Source of the DNA: JBEICQ01 sp046297395
GTDB lineage: Bacteria > Bacteroidota > Bacteroidia > UBA4408
Assembly: GCA_046297395.1 (NCBI GenBank)
Contig: JBKCNM010000089.1
Location: 1 to 64,000 of the forward strand
Reading direction: 5' to 3'
Length of the DNA: 64,000 nucleotides
The notes under the pieces were generated by a model. It searched no databases. It was not told the origin of the DNA and saw nothing but the letters and a program-made list of their open reading frames with translations. The position numbers were made by a program, and so were the translations under genes. Shown piece after piece: positions 8,956 through 17,572 of this stretch. Position 1 is the stretch's first letter. Every line of letters starts with the position of its first letter.

Positions 8956-9704
8956 AGGTAAGTATCATTACGGTTACTTGGAACAGCGAAGAGACCTTGG
9001 AAGAAACCATTCTTTCGGTGATTTCTCAAACCTATCATGCTATTGAATTCATTGTGGTGGATGGTTTGTCAACCGACAATACAAAAGCCATCATCGAAAA
9101 GTACAAGGAACATATATCGGTATTTGTTTCCGAGAAAGACAAAGGCATTTATGATGCCATCAACAAAGGAATTGCTTTGGCCACAGGGGAAGTAATTGCC
9201 ATCCTTCATTCAGATGATATGTACTTTGATGAACATGTGATTGGTGATGTTGTAGCCACGATGACAAAAACACAAACAGATGCCTGTTATGGCAATTTGG
9301 TGTATGTAGATCGCAGAAACCCCACAAAAGTCCTGAGGTTTTGGCGCTCGGGTGCGTACCGTAAAAATCTTTTCCTCAAGGGCTGGATGCCTCCTCATCC
9401 TGCCTTTTTCATCAAAAAATGGTGTTATGATCAATATGGGAAATATACGCTCGCACTCAAATCTTCCGGAGATTATGAGTTGATGTTGCGGATGCTGCAC
9501 AAACATGGTGTATGTGTTTCATACATCAACAAGGTGCTTGTAAAAATGAGGGCCGGCGGCACCAGCAATGTTACACTCAAAAACAGAATCAGGGGCAACA
9601 AAGAAGATTACAAAGCCTGGGAAATGAATGGTCTGAAGCCCGGCATGTTTACCCTGATTCGGAAACCCCTGTCTAAACTCAAACAGTATCTGCTGCGTCC
9701 TTGA
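8952..9704 (+). CDS. GT2 family glycosyltransferase (WcaA-like)
   Basis: A 250-residue GT-A fold enzyme. The N-terminus KVSIITVTWNSEETLEETI is the nucleotide-sugar binding start of GT2 enzymes, followed by DGLSTDNT and the metal-binding region ILHSDDMY near residues 85-92. GDYELMLRM near 177-185 matches the ED-like catalytic segment. No membrane segment is evident, so it probably works at the cytoplasmic face of the membrane. It is the last gene of the permease-acetyltransferase-glycosyltransferase operon. Confidence 0.93.
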   Translation: MKVSIITVTWNSEETLEETILSVISQTYHAIEFIVVDGLSTDNTKAIIEKYKEHISVFVSEKDKGIYDAINKGIALATGEVIAILHSDDMYFDEHVIGDVVATMTKTQTDACYGNLVYVDRRNPTKVLRFWRSGAYRKNLFLKGWMPPHPAFFIKKWCYDQYGKYTLALKSSGDYELMLRMLHKHGVCVSYINKVLVKMRAGGTSNVTLKNRIRGNKEDYKAWEMNGLKPGMFTLIRKPLSKLKQYLLRP

Positions 9705-9709
9705 TGAGC

Positions 9710-9736
9710 AAAAAAAAACCGGCAGAGAGATGCCGG
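9710..9736 (-). terminator. Rho-independent terminator of the bTHX gene
   Basis: CCGGCA (9719-9724) and TGCCGG (9731-9736) pair around a 6-base loop. On the minus strand the stem is followed by nine T (A run at 9710-9718). It lies 27 bases past the bTHX stop. Confidence 0.8.
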
Positions 9737-9763
9737 AGATAGCCCTCACTGATCATGATTGAA

Positions 9764-9925
9764 TCAGGATTTTTTCTTGGATGCTTTCTTTGCAGGCGCG
9801 GCTGCCGGTGCTGCAGCAGCTGCAGTGTTGGCTGTAATTTTTGTTTGCTTGCGTGCCCTGCGGCTCAAGCCAAAACTTCCGGCATTGATTTTGCCTTTTT
9901 TGGATTTGATGTCTCCTTTTCCCAT
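9764..9925 (-). CDS. Small ribosomal subunit protein bTHX
   Basis: A very basic 53-residue protein starting MGKGDIKSKKGKI and containing GSFGLSRRARKQ, the hallmark of the THX family that binds the top of the 30S head. It ends in an alanine-rich linker and a lysine tail (KKASKKKS). The frame is open ten codons further upstream, but MGKGD is the conserved start, so I place the ATG at 9925. It has its own terminator and is monocistronic. Confidence 0.88.
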   Translation of the reverse strand: MGKGDIKSKKGKINAGSFGLSRRARKQTKITANTAAAAAPAAAPAKKASKKKS

Positions 9926-9968
9926 GGTGAATTTCTTTGAGGCAAAAATAATCAAATACAGATTGTAT

Positions 9969-10913
9969 TTATTTTTTTGAGAATCTTTTGTCAGTGAGGC
10001 TCTCCAAAAATTTTTTCAGCTGTTGTTTTTCAAGCGCTGTCAGTCCGAGCGCATGAACAAGGCTATCCCGGTTCTGGGAATGGGCAACAAACTGGTCGGG
10101 ATTGTTATAATAATCAATCACTTCGTCTAGGTTTTTAAACATGCCATTGTGCATGTATGGGGCCGTTACTGCCACATTGCGCAGTCCGGGTATTTTAAAT
10201 TTCCCCATGTCTTCCTTGTTTCGGGTAATGGCTGCCCTACCGGAATCATTCAGGTTTTTTCCATTGAAGAGGCCGATGTTCCTAAACTCATCATTGGTAA
10301 AGTCAACCCCCATGTGGCAATCAAAACATCCTGCCTTGCCGTTGAACAATTGACGACCCTCTTCAGCATCCGCTGACAATTCTGCCTTGCCTCGCCTGGA
10401 TAAGTCATATACAGATTGACTTGTCTCGAGCGATCTTTCAAAGGCCGCAAGGCTGCTCAATACCGACATGGAATCCGGAGCATGTCCATATACCTTTTGA
10501 AAGGCATCAAGCCATTCTTTGGAGGCATTTAGTCGGCGGATCGCCTCTCCGAATGGAAGATTCATTTCGAGCGGATTTTGGATGGGACCGAGTGCCTGTT
10601 CTTCAAGACTTGAAGCACGACCATCGTGAAAAAAATACGGCCTGTCGGCCACATTCATTACAGAGGGTGTATTGCGGAGAGTCAGCTGGTTATTCATTCC
10701 CCTGCTAAAGGCCACTGAGTCTGCAAAAGCAAAGGCAGGCTTGTGACAGGAGGAGCAACTGATGGTTTGGTCGGAGGAGAGAATGGTTGAGTGAAAAAGT
10801 TTTTCACCCAGCTTTTTTACTTTTTCAGGATGAGGAGAAGGATTTCCTGCTGCTACACAGATAAGCAGAAAAAGGCAGGCAGGAATGAATCGTGTGTAGG
10901 TCAAATGAATCAA
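9969..10913 (-). CDS. Di-haem cytochrome c peroxidase family protein
   Basis: Member of the MauG/bacterial cytochrome c peroxidase family, 314 residues. Two haem c sites are present: CSSCH at 53-57 and CFDCH at 196-200. The conserved segment NTPSVMNVADRPYFFHDGRASSLEEQ follows the first haem. An N-terminal hydrophobic stretch (residues 8-22) is a signal peptide, so it acts in the periplasm, where it would reduce hydrogen peroxide or oxidise a partner. Its start overlaps the apaG stop by four bases. The family also includes enzymes that modify proteins, so the substrate is not certain. Confidence 0.92.
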   Translation of the reverse strand: MIHLTYTRFIPACLFLLICVAAGNPSPHPEKVKKLGEKLFHSTILSSDQTISCSSCHKPAFAFADSVAFSRGMNNQLTLRNTPSVMNVADRPYFFHDGRASSLEEQALGPIQNPLEMNLPFGEAIRRLNASKEWLDAFQKVYGHAPDSMSVLSSLAAFERSLETSQSVYDLSRRGKAELSADAEEGRQLFNGKAGCFDCHMGVDFTNDEFRNIGLFNGKNLNDSGRAAITRNKEDMGKFKIPGLRNVAVTAPYMHNGMFKNLDEVIDYYNNPDQFVAHSQNRDSLVHALGLTALEKQQLKKFLESLTDKRFSKK

Positions 10914-11302
10914 TTCAGTTTAAAAGCGGCCACCAACAAAAATTGGGGGATTTCCACTTCAAACAAAGAATTGTCGTTCTTTTTCTCAAAAAGATAGGTT
11001 CCCCGCATCTTGCCTATGTCGGTAATGAGGTTGCAGGCAGATTCGTATGTGTAAGAATCACCCGGAGCAAGCACCGGTTGTTCACCGATGACCCCCGCTC
11101 CTTCCACCTCTGATTTATTGCCGGTAGAATCAAAAATATGCCAATGCCTGCGGAGGAGTTGGACATATGATTCGCTGCGGTTTTCGATTGTAACCCTGTA
11201 GGAAAACAGAAAATGGCTGTTTAAGGGTCTTGAGTACTCGGGGCGATAGAGGCTTTCTACGCTCACAGAGATACCATTGGTGATTAGGGTGGATATGGTC
11301 AT
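10910..11302 (-). CDS. apaG: ApaG domain protein
   Basis: The 130-residue length fits ApaG, a small fibronectin-III-like beta sandwich. Characteristic segments are VTIENRSESYVQLLRRHWHIFDSTG, then GVIGEQPVLAPGDSYTYESAC and MRGTYLF. ApaG has been linked to cobalt/magnesium resistance and to Ap4A metabolism, but its biochemical role is not settled. It is first of two overlapping genes with the di-haem peroxidase. Confidence 0.94.
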   Translation of the reverse strand: MTISTLITNGISVSVESLYRPEYSRPLNSHFLFSYRVTIENRSESYVQLLRRHWHIFDSTGNKSEVEGAGVIGEQPVLAPGDSYTYESACNLITDIGKMRGTYLFEKKNDNSLFEVEIPQFLLVAAFKLN

Positions 11303-11363
11303 AGGTCTATAATTAAGACAAGTTTAACAATCATTTGTTAAAACTGCAAGATTCCTCAAAAAT

Positions 11364-13181
11364 TTATTTGTTTTTGTTGAAATGTCCGAAAACAAGTCCG
11401 GCCTTGTGCTTGCCCACCACTTTTTCAATTTCTGCCTCAGACGCCTCCCTGATTCTTTTGACTGAACTGAAATGAGCCAGCAATCTTTCTGCAGATGAAT
11501 GACTGATGCCCTTGATTTGTGTGAGTTCTGTTTGGATGGTATTTTTTTCGCGACGCTTGCGGTGGTGGGTGATACCAAAGCGGTGTGCTTCATCTCTTAT
11601 GTGTTGTAAAATGCGCAGGGTATCCCCTTTTTTATCCAGGTATAGCGGATAAGGATCTCCGGGATAATAAATCTCTTCTAATCTTTTGGCAATGCCAATG
11701 ATTCCGGTTTTTCCCCTGAGACCCAGTTTTTCGAGACTGTTCAGGGCTGCACCCAGCTGTCCTTTTCCCCCATCTACCACAATCAGTTGAGGCAATTCCA
11801 GTTGCTCTTCCAACACCCTTTTGTATCGTCGGTAAATAACCTCCTCCATGGTGGCGAAATCATCCGGACCACTCACCGTCTTCACAATAAAATGCCGGTA
11901 ATCTCTTTTGCTTGGTTTTCCATTCCTGAATACAGTCATTGCCGATACTGCATCGGTTCCTTGAAAATTTGAATTGTCGAAGCATTCTATCAACCTGGGC
12001 TCTTCCAGCAAACGCAAATCTTTTTTCATCTGCTGCATGATGCGATTGGTATGCCTGTCGGGATCTGTTGCTTCCAGTTGCTTTTCTTTCTCCTTGCGGA
12101 AAAGAAAGGCATTTTTGAGTGAAAGCTCAAGCAGTTTTTTCTTGTCTCCTTTTTGAGGCACATGCAATTTGCTTCCCGGCATATCAATGTCCATCGGAAA
12201 AGGAATCAGTAATTCTTCCGAAAAATCTCCATACAGGTTTCGGACATGAGCCATGGCAGTTTGCAGCAATTCACTTTGTTCTTCTTCCATTTTTCGGTGA
12301 AGTTCCATGTTGTGAGATTGGATGACAGCCCCATTCCGAACCCTCAAAAAATTTACATATACAACCTCATTCCCATCAGTGATTGAAAACACATCGGTGT
12401 TGGTAACCGTTACATTCACTACTGTAGATCGAGACTGGTAATTGGCAAGACTATTGATTTTGAGTTTAATCAGGTGGGCCTTTTCAAAATCAAAATGATC
12501 TGCCTTCTCTTTCATTTCCTGTTCGAGTTTGCGTATTACTTTACCGGTATCACCACGAATGATGTCGGTAATTTCTTTTATCTGAAGTGCATACTCTTCG
12601 GCAGATTGGTAACCACAGCATGGACCCTGGCATTTTTTGATATGGTATTCAAGGCAAATCTTGAATTTACCCTCAGCAATGGTATCGGCTTGAAGCGGCA
12701 AGGTGCAGGTTCGCACCTGAAAAATATCCCTGATTAAATCCAGCAAAGCGTACATCATAGGTACTGATGCATATGGGCCGAAATATTTAGAGCCGTCTTT
12801 GCGGGGATGCCGAGTGGTAAATAACCGAGGAAAGGGCTCCGAGGTGATGCATATCCAAGGAAAAGTTTTGTCGTCCTTGAGGTTGATATTGAATCTTGGC
12901 TGGTGCTTTTTTATCAGGGTATTTTCAAGCAACAGGGCCTCATATTCAGTATCCACTCCTATATACTCCAGGTTGCGAATATTCTTTACAAGCAAGCGTG
13001 TCTTGGCGCTCTCGGTATGTTCCCTGGCAAAATAGGAATGCACTCTTTTACGAAGATTTTTGGCTTTCCCTACATAGATGATTTTTCCCGAAACATCGAA
13101 GAATTGATAAACACCGGGCAATTCCGGCAGCACGGCAATTTTCTGTTTGAGGGAGTCATCTATACTTTCCGGACATTCCAT
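11364..13181 (-). CDS. uvrC: Excinuclease ABC subunit C
   Basis: UvrC makes both incisions in nucleotide excision repair with UvrB. The 605-residue protein shows the full architecture: GIY-YIG nuclease at about 20-55 (GVY 23-25, IYVG 35-38), the cysteine cluster CLEYHIKKCQGPCCG, a UVR motif (DFEKAHLIKLKI), the RNase H-like second nuclease (ECFDNSNFQGTDAVSAM; VVDGGKGQL) and a C-terminal helix-hairpin-helix (IKGISHSSAERLL). It is monocistronic and diverges from a DinB-family gene. Confidence 0.98.
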   Translation of the reverse strand: MECPESIDDSLKQKIAVLPELPGVYQFFDVSGKIIYVGKAKNLRKRVHSYFAREHTESAKTRLLVKNIRNLEYIGVDTEYEALLLENTLIKKHQPRFNINLKDDKTFPWICITSEPFPRLFTTRHPRKDGSKYFGPYASVPMMYALLDLIRDIFQVRTCTLPLQADTIAEGKFKICLEYHIKKCQGPCCGYQSAEEYALQIKEITDIIRGDTGKVIRKLEQEMKEKADHFDFEKAHLIKLKINSLANYQSRSTVVNVTVTNTDVFSITDGNEVVYVNFLRVRNGAVIQSHNMELHRKMEEEQSELLQTAMAHVRNLYGDFSEELLIPFPMDIDMPGSKLHVPQKGDKKKLLELSLKNAFLFRKEKEKQLEATDPDRHTNRIMQQMKKDLRLLEEPRLIECFDNSNFQGTDAVSAMTVFRNGKPSKRDYRHFIVKTVSGPDDFATMEEVIYRRYKRVLEEQLELPQLIVVDGGKGQLGAALNSLEKLGLRGKTGIIGIAKRLEEIYYPGDPYPLYLDKKGDTLRILQHIRDEAHRFGITHHRKRREKNTIQTELTQIKGISHSSAERLLAHFSSVKRIREASEAEIEKVVGKHKAGLVFGHFNKNK

Positions 13182-13206
13182 GCCCTAAAAATCATCATTT
13201 TATTCC

Positions 13207-13242
13207 TTGCTTCCAAAATCATTAAGGCGCTTCGTATCTTTG
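13207..13242 (+). promoter_or_regulatory. Promoter of the first DinB-family gene
   Basis: TATCTTTG at 13235-13242 is a perfect -7 box. A TTG at 13207-13209 is a possible -33 element, though the 25-base spacing is long. Only four bases separate the box from the ATG at 13247, predicting a leaderless mRNA. Confidence 0.45.
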
Positions 13243-13246
13243 AAAG

Positions 13247-13744
13247 ATGGATCCCAATTTTCTCTCCAATCATTTGCTCGATTTAGCCAAATACAACCTT
13301 TGGGCAAACCGGCGCATTGAAAAAATAATAACTGAGATACCAAAAGACCAAATCCTTGCCGAAGTAACCAGCAGTTTTCCTTCACTTCATCAAACAGTGA
13401 TGCACATCAGAGATGCAGAATGGGTATGGCTGCAGAGGGTGAGTGAAAAAAATTTTACCGAACTTCCCTTTGCCAATCTTGATCCCGCAATTACGCTTAA
13501 AGAATACTTGCATGGATCTGCTGTGATCATGCAGGAGATTGAAAAATGGGATGATGCACATTGCCATTCTCAGGTCACCTATCATAATCTTAAAGGAATA
13601 CCATGCAGCAATACCCGATTTCAGATGCTTGTGCATTGTTTCAACCATTCCACCTATCACCGGGGACAGCTCGTTACTTTGTTGAGGCAGACAGGTGCGC
13701 AACACATACCTTCAACCGATTATATTGAGTACCTCCGGCAATGA
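13247..13744 (+). CDS. DinB family protein
   Basis: A 165-residue four-helix-bundle protein of the DinB/YfiT-like family, many of which are metal-dependent thiol transferases or have unknown function. Typical features are LLDLAKYNLWANRRI at the N-terminus, the metal-ligand region LHQTVMHIRDAEWVWLQRV near residue 45, and HCFNHSTYHRGQLVTLLRQ near 127-145, which holds the conserved HxxxH. This family is not the DinB DNA polymerase. The gene overlaps the next by four bases. A second family member lies at 24571. Confidence 0.9.
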   Translation: MDPNFLSNHLLDLAKYNLWANRRIEKIITEIPKDQILAEVTSSFPSLHQTVMHIRDAEWVWLQRVSEKNFTELPFANLDPAITLKEYLHGSAVIMQEIEKWDDAHCHSQVTYHNLKGIPCSNTRFQMLVHCFNHSTYHRGQLVTLLRQTGAQHIPSTDYIEYLRQ

Positions 13745-14202
13745 TCTTTCTCCGACTGGCCATTCTCCTTTCAATCTCTTTGTACATCAATGAAAAATCA
13801 TTCAGATTTTCGGCATTAAATGGATGCTGGTTCTCCGAACATGGCCGCAATGTATTGTATGAGTGTTGGACTGCCAAGGATGGAGGGTACAAGGGCTCGG
13901 GCTGCGAAATAAATGCCAAAAAAGACACTGTTTTCTCAGGCAGCATGAGTATGAAACAAATCAATGGTATTTGGTATTACAGTCCACAATCCAAAAAGGC
14001 AAAATCAAACCCCACTGTTCGTTTTCACTGCGTAATTCAAAACCCAAACAAAATGATATTCGAAAACCGACTCAACGAATATCCTCAGCAAATTTCTATT
14101 GAATTGCTTGAAAACAGTCGTTATCGCACAACCATTGCTGGCAAAATAAACGGAAAGTACAGGGAGGAATCTTTTGTATTTAAAAGAATTAAAAAACCAT
14201 GA
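13741..14202 (+). CDS. DUF6265-like hypothetical protein
   Basis: A 153-residue protein with a hydrophobic start (residues 1-17) that may be a signal peptide. The pattern LNGCWFSEHGRNVLYECWTA followed by GYKGSGCEI and WYYSPQS resembles the lipocalin-like DUF6265 domain of secreted Bacteroidota proteins. No catalytic residues are known. It overlaps genes on both sides by four bases and so is co-translated with the DinB protein and the cysteine desulfurase. Confidence 0.75.
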   Translation: MIFLRLAILLSISLYINEKSFRFSALNGCWFSEHGRNVLYECWTAKDGGYKGSGCEINAKKDTVFSGSMSMKQINGIWYYSPQSKKAKSNPTVRFHCVIQNPNKMIFENRLNEYPQQISIELLENSRYRTTIAGKINGKYREESFVFKRIKKP

Positions 14203-15329
14203 TTTTCCTCGACTATAATTCCACTACGCCTGTTCGAGAAGAAGTGATGCAGGCCATGCTTCCATGGGTCAGTAAGCAATTTGCCAATGAGGCCAGCAAT
14301 ACCCATGTGCCCGGCTGGCAAGCGCGAAAAGCTGTGGAAATGGCAAGAGAAGAGATGGCTTCTTTGCTGGTTTGTGATGAGCAGGAAATAATTTTTACTT
14401 CAGGTGCAACAGAATCAGCATGGATTGCTCTTTATGGACTTTGGAAGACGCATCATGCATCCAGAAACGAAATTCTTGTTTCAGCCACTGAGCATTCCGC
14501 CGTGATTAACGCAGCAACTGCTCTTGCAGAAAGGGGTGCCATCCTGCGTACGATTCCATGCAACCATCATGGTGCCATCAACATGGAATTTCTTTCCGAG
14601 GCAGTGAGTGATAAAACCCTTGCTGTAATTGTGATGCATGCCAACAACGAAACCGGCAATATTCATCCTGCCTCTACCATTGCTTCCATTGCCCATCAGG
14701 CTGGCGCTTTTTATGTGTGTGATGCCAGTCAATCAGCCGGAAAAATAAGTTGTACCATTGAAGAAACTGGTGCAGATCTTTTGTTCTTCTCTGCGCATAA
14801 ATTTTATGGACCAAAGGGTATCGGTATTCTTTTTGCCAGACGCAAAAATCCCCGTGTTCAGCTTGCTGCCATCATGCCGGGCCATGGCCATGAAAGAGGT
14901 CTCAGGCAGGGTACTCTTAATGTTCCTGCCATCGTTGGTATGCAAAAAGCATTCTCATTGTCGCATGCGGAAAGCTGGGATCATGCAGCTCACACTTCAA
15001 GGTTACGAACCTATCTTGAACAGTACCTTGAACTGCATGCCGGGGCCAGGATTAACGGGGATATGAGAAACCGACTGCCCAACACCACCAACCTCTTGTT
15101 TGCCGGAAAAAAAGCCTCACAGCTTATTAAACATACGCCTGAACTGGCTTTCTCTACCGGCTCTGCCTGCACATCTGCCATGCCTGCACCTTCTCATGTC
15201 CTTCTTGCAATGGGCTTGTCGGAAGCAGATGCCTATGCAAGTGCCAGGTTCAGTTTATCCTACTTAAACACGATGGATGAAATTGACAGCGCGGCCAAAA
15301 TGATTACTCATGCCTGCTCACTGTCTTGA
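14199..15329 (+). CDS. Cysteine desulfurase (IscS/NifS family)
   Basis: PLP enzyme of 376 residues that takes sulfur from cysteine for Fe-S clusters and thio-modified tRNA. The PLP lysine is K201 in SAHKFYGPKG and the persulfide cysteine is C324 in STGSACTSAMPA. The N-terminus (IFLDYNSTTPV) is canonical. It is last in a three-gene operon with no iscU or sufE nearby. Its 3' end overlaps the convergent queG gene by 22 bases. Confidence 0.95.
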   Translation: MIFLDYNSTTPVREEVMQAMLPWVSKQFANEASNTHVPGWQARKAVEMAREEMASLLVCDEQEIIFTSGATESAWIALYGLWKTHHASRNEILVSATEHSAVINAATALAERGAILRTIPCNHHGAINMEFLSEAVSDKTLAVIVMHANNETGNIHPASTIASIAHQAGAFYVCDASQSAGKISCTIEETGADLLFFSAHKFYGPKGIGILFARRKNPRVQLAAIMPGHGHERGLRQGTLNVPAIVGMQKAFSLSHAESWDHAAHTSRLRTYLEQYLELHAGARINGDMRNRLPNTTNLLFAGKKASQLIKHTPELAFSTGSACTSAMPAPSHVLLAMGLSEADAYASARFSLSYLNTMDEIDSAAKMITHACSLS

Positions 15330-16252
15330 TTGGCCTGACGAAGGAAACGGATGTTGCGCTTCATTCCTTTTAAACCTGTTCTGGAAATTGCAGATGAGCC
15401 AAAGCGTTTTCTGAATACACGGCTTGTCATTTCTTCCCAATCCCCTGCACCCTGCGAGAGCAATCCTTCAATCGGATGAAAAAGTGGTTCTTGGTGTGCC
15501 TTAGAAAAGCGGTTCCATGGACAAACATCCTGGCAAATATCACAGCCAAAAGCCCATTCATTCATCATCCCTGAAAAGGAGGATGGAATTTCTCCTTTCA
15601 GCTCAATGGTTAAATATGAAATACATTTCCCTGCATCCAGCGTGTAAGGAACATCGAGAGCACCTGTTGGGCAGGCCTCCACGCACCTGTTACAATCACC
15701 GCAATAATCTTTCATCGGAGGATCTGCGGGCAGGGAGAGGTCGCAAATCCATTCGGCAAGAAAAAAAAAGGAACCCGCCGCCGGTCTAATGATGTTGGTA
15801 TTTTTACCTATCCAACCGGCCCCTGATCTGGCAGCCCATGCCTTCTCGAGAACGGGTGCAGAATCAGTAAAAATTCTTCCCTGTATATCGCCCGCTTTTT
15901 CCTTTACAGCATCAACAATTTTTTGCAACCTGAGTTTGATTACATGATGGTAATCGAGCCCATAGGCATATTTTGCAATTTTGGGTTGATTGGCAAGTTG
16001 TTTTTGGGAAGGATAATAATTATAAACGAAGGTGATTATTGTTTTGGCTCCGGGAACAAGTAAAGTTGGATCAATACGCTTTTCAAAATGATTTTCCATG
16101 TAGCTCATGCCGGCATGCTTACCTGCATGAAGCCATTCTTCCAGTTTTTTTGCTTCGTCCTGCAATTTTTCAGCACGGGCAAATCCGCAGTATAAGAAGC
16201 CTGCCTCTTTTGATAATTGCCTGATTAATTGCTTGCACAATTCGGGACTCAT
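15308..16252 (-). CDS. queG: Epoxyqueuosine reductase QueG
   Basis: Cobalamin- and Fe-S-dependent enzyme for the last step of queuosine tRNA modification. In 314 residues it has the catalytic aspartate D130 (FTDSAPVLEK), the first ferredoxin motif C184/C187/C190/C194 (CGDCNRCVEACPTGAL) and the second cluster ligands C237/C240/C244 (CDICQDVCPWN). It is last in a minus-strand run from ruvB and its start overlaps the amidohydrolase stop by four bases. Confidence 0.96.
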   Translation of the reverse strand: MSPELCKQLIRQLSKEAGFLYCGFARAEKLQDEAKKLEEWLHAGKHAGMSYMENHFEKRIDPTLLVPGAKTIITFVYNYYPSQKQLANQPKIAKYAYGLDYHHVIKLRLQKIVDAVKEKAGDIQGRIFTDSAPVLEKAWAARSGAGWIGKNTNIIRPAAGSFFFLAEWICDLSLPADPPMKDYCGDCNRCVEACPTGALDVPYTLDAGKCISYLTIELKGEIPSSFSGMMNEWAFGCDICQDVCPWNRFSKAHQEPLFHPIEGLLSQGAGDWEEMTSRVFRKRFGSSAISRTGLKGMKRNIRFLRQANQDSEQA

Positions 16253-17559
16253 GGCTTGCCGAGACCGTACTTTTCCAGATAGGTTTTGTATAACTGATCC
16301 TGTATGTTTTCGAGCAACAGCGGTCGCCCATCAATAAATGCGAGGGTAAGGCGGTTGCTGCGTATCTCAAGTGCATCGCCTTGCGAGACAAAAAAGGTGG
16401 CACTTTTTCCCTTCTGTATGCTTCCGTATTTTTCGTCAATCCCTGTAATTTTTGCTGCATTTCCGCTGATGGATGCTACAGCCGCTTCATAGGGCAATCC
16501 GAATGCCACAGCAGACCCTGCAAGAAATGGCAGATTGCGGCAATGCATGGCTTCCATGTCACCATGATTTTGTATGCAGAACAAGAGCTTGTTTTCATGG
16601 GCAATCAGAGGGAGTTTATAGAAATAATCAACCGCATAATCATCTCCCGGTGGCAGGCTGTGAATTCTTGGCAACATCAGTGGGGTACCATATTTTTTCA
16701 CCACATCCATACACTTTGGAAACTCTGAAGCACCTACCAATACAGGATAGGAGACCCCTGAAGTGTACACCGTATAAAGTGCATCCCTGATGCTCCTCTC
16801 AGAATTGGCATGTAAATAAAGACGGGTTTTGCCATCATATACTTTCCTCAGGGCCAGAAGGCGCAAATCGGGTTCTTTGTCTTTTTCGGGAACATATTTT
16901 TTTGCTCTTGCCAGCCAAAGTGAGATTTCGGAAATCATCTTGACATAATCCTGCTCTCTTTTTTTCCAATCTTCTTTTTCATTTTTCATGGAGGTGGCGG
17001 TGGAAGGCAATTCCGGCCAGTTCAGGTGAATTCCGTCGGCGCATGTAATGGCTGCATCCTCATAATTCCATGCATCCAATCTCATCATGGAAGAAGTGCC
17101 TGAAAACAAGCCCCCCCTGGGCACAGCCTGACTGATGAGCACACCGTTCTGACGAACTGTTGGAATCACTTTGGAATCTGTGTAAAAAGCCGGGCACGAA
17201 CTCACATCAGGGTTTACGGAGCCGGGTTCCGTAAAATCGTTGGTGGCCCTTACCGCTTCTATCTCGGTGAGTCCAAGTGTGGTATTGCAAGCAATAAATC
17301 CGGGATAGACATGTGCACCCGGAGCATCAATCATCTGTACTGAATTTTTGTCGAGTGCAGGCTTTGCATCCATGGAACCTACGCCGGCAATGATTCCCTT
17401 TTTAACCCATATCCAAGCATTGTTGATGCCGGTGCCATCTCCTGCATGCACGGTAACCCCACTGATCATAAATTCTTCCATGGAGGCTTGTGGAAAAGGG
17501 CGTTGCCCCCATGTGACAACCCAGGAGAGACAGAAGAAAACGAGAAATTTATTTTTCAT
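16249..17559 (-). CDS. Amidohydrolase-like secreted protein without HxH
   Basis: A 436-residue protein with signal peptide MKNKFLVFFCLSWVVTWG. It has the amidohydrolase composite domain (MISGVTVHAGDGTG ... GIIAGVG) and C-terminal features (KITGIDEKYGSIQKGKSATFFV). Where active members have DxHxH, this protein reads YPGFIACNTTLGL (residues 85-97), so the metal-binding histidines are missing. It is probably not a standard metallohydrolase and may be a partner of the larger upstream paralogue. I chose the ATG at 17559 because it gives a proper signal peptide and avoids overlap with the upstream gene. Confidence 0.85.
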   Translation of the reverse strand: MKNKFLVFFCLSWVVTWGQRPFPQASMEEFMISGVTVHAGDGTGINNAWIWVKKGIIAGVGSMDAKPALDKNSVQMIDAPGAHVYPGFIACNTTLGLTEIEAVRATNDFTEPGSVNPDVSSCPAFYTDSKVIPTVRQNGVLISQAVPRGGLFSGTSSMMRLDAWNYEDAAITCADGIHLNWPELPSTATSMKNEKEDWKKREQDYVKMISEISLWLARAKKYVPEKDKEPDLRLLALRKVYDGKTRLYLHANSERSIRDALYTVYTSGVSYPVLVGASEFPKCMDVVKKYGTPLMLPRIHSLPPGDDYAVDYFYKLPLIAHENKLLFCIQNHGDMEAMHCRNLPFLAGSAVAFGLPYEAAVASISGNAAKITGIDEKYGSIQKGKSATFFVSQGDALEIRSNRLTLAFIDGRPLLLENIQDQLYKTYLEKYGLGKP

Positions 17560-17572
17560 ATGAGAACAAATA

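Noticed and set aside
14199..15329. Cysteine desulfurase as part of a DNA phosphorothioation (dnd) system
   Set aside because: No dndB-E or pbe genes are nearby; the gene is an ordinary IscS/NifS relative.
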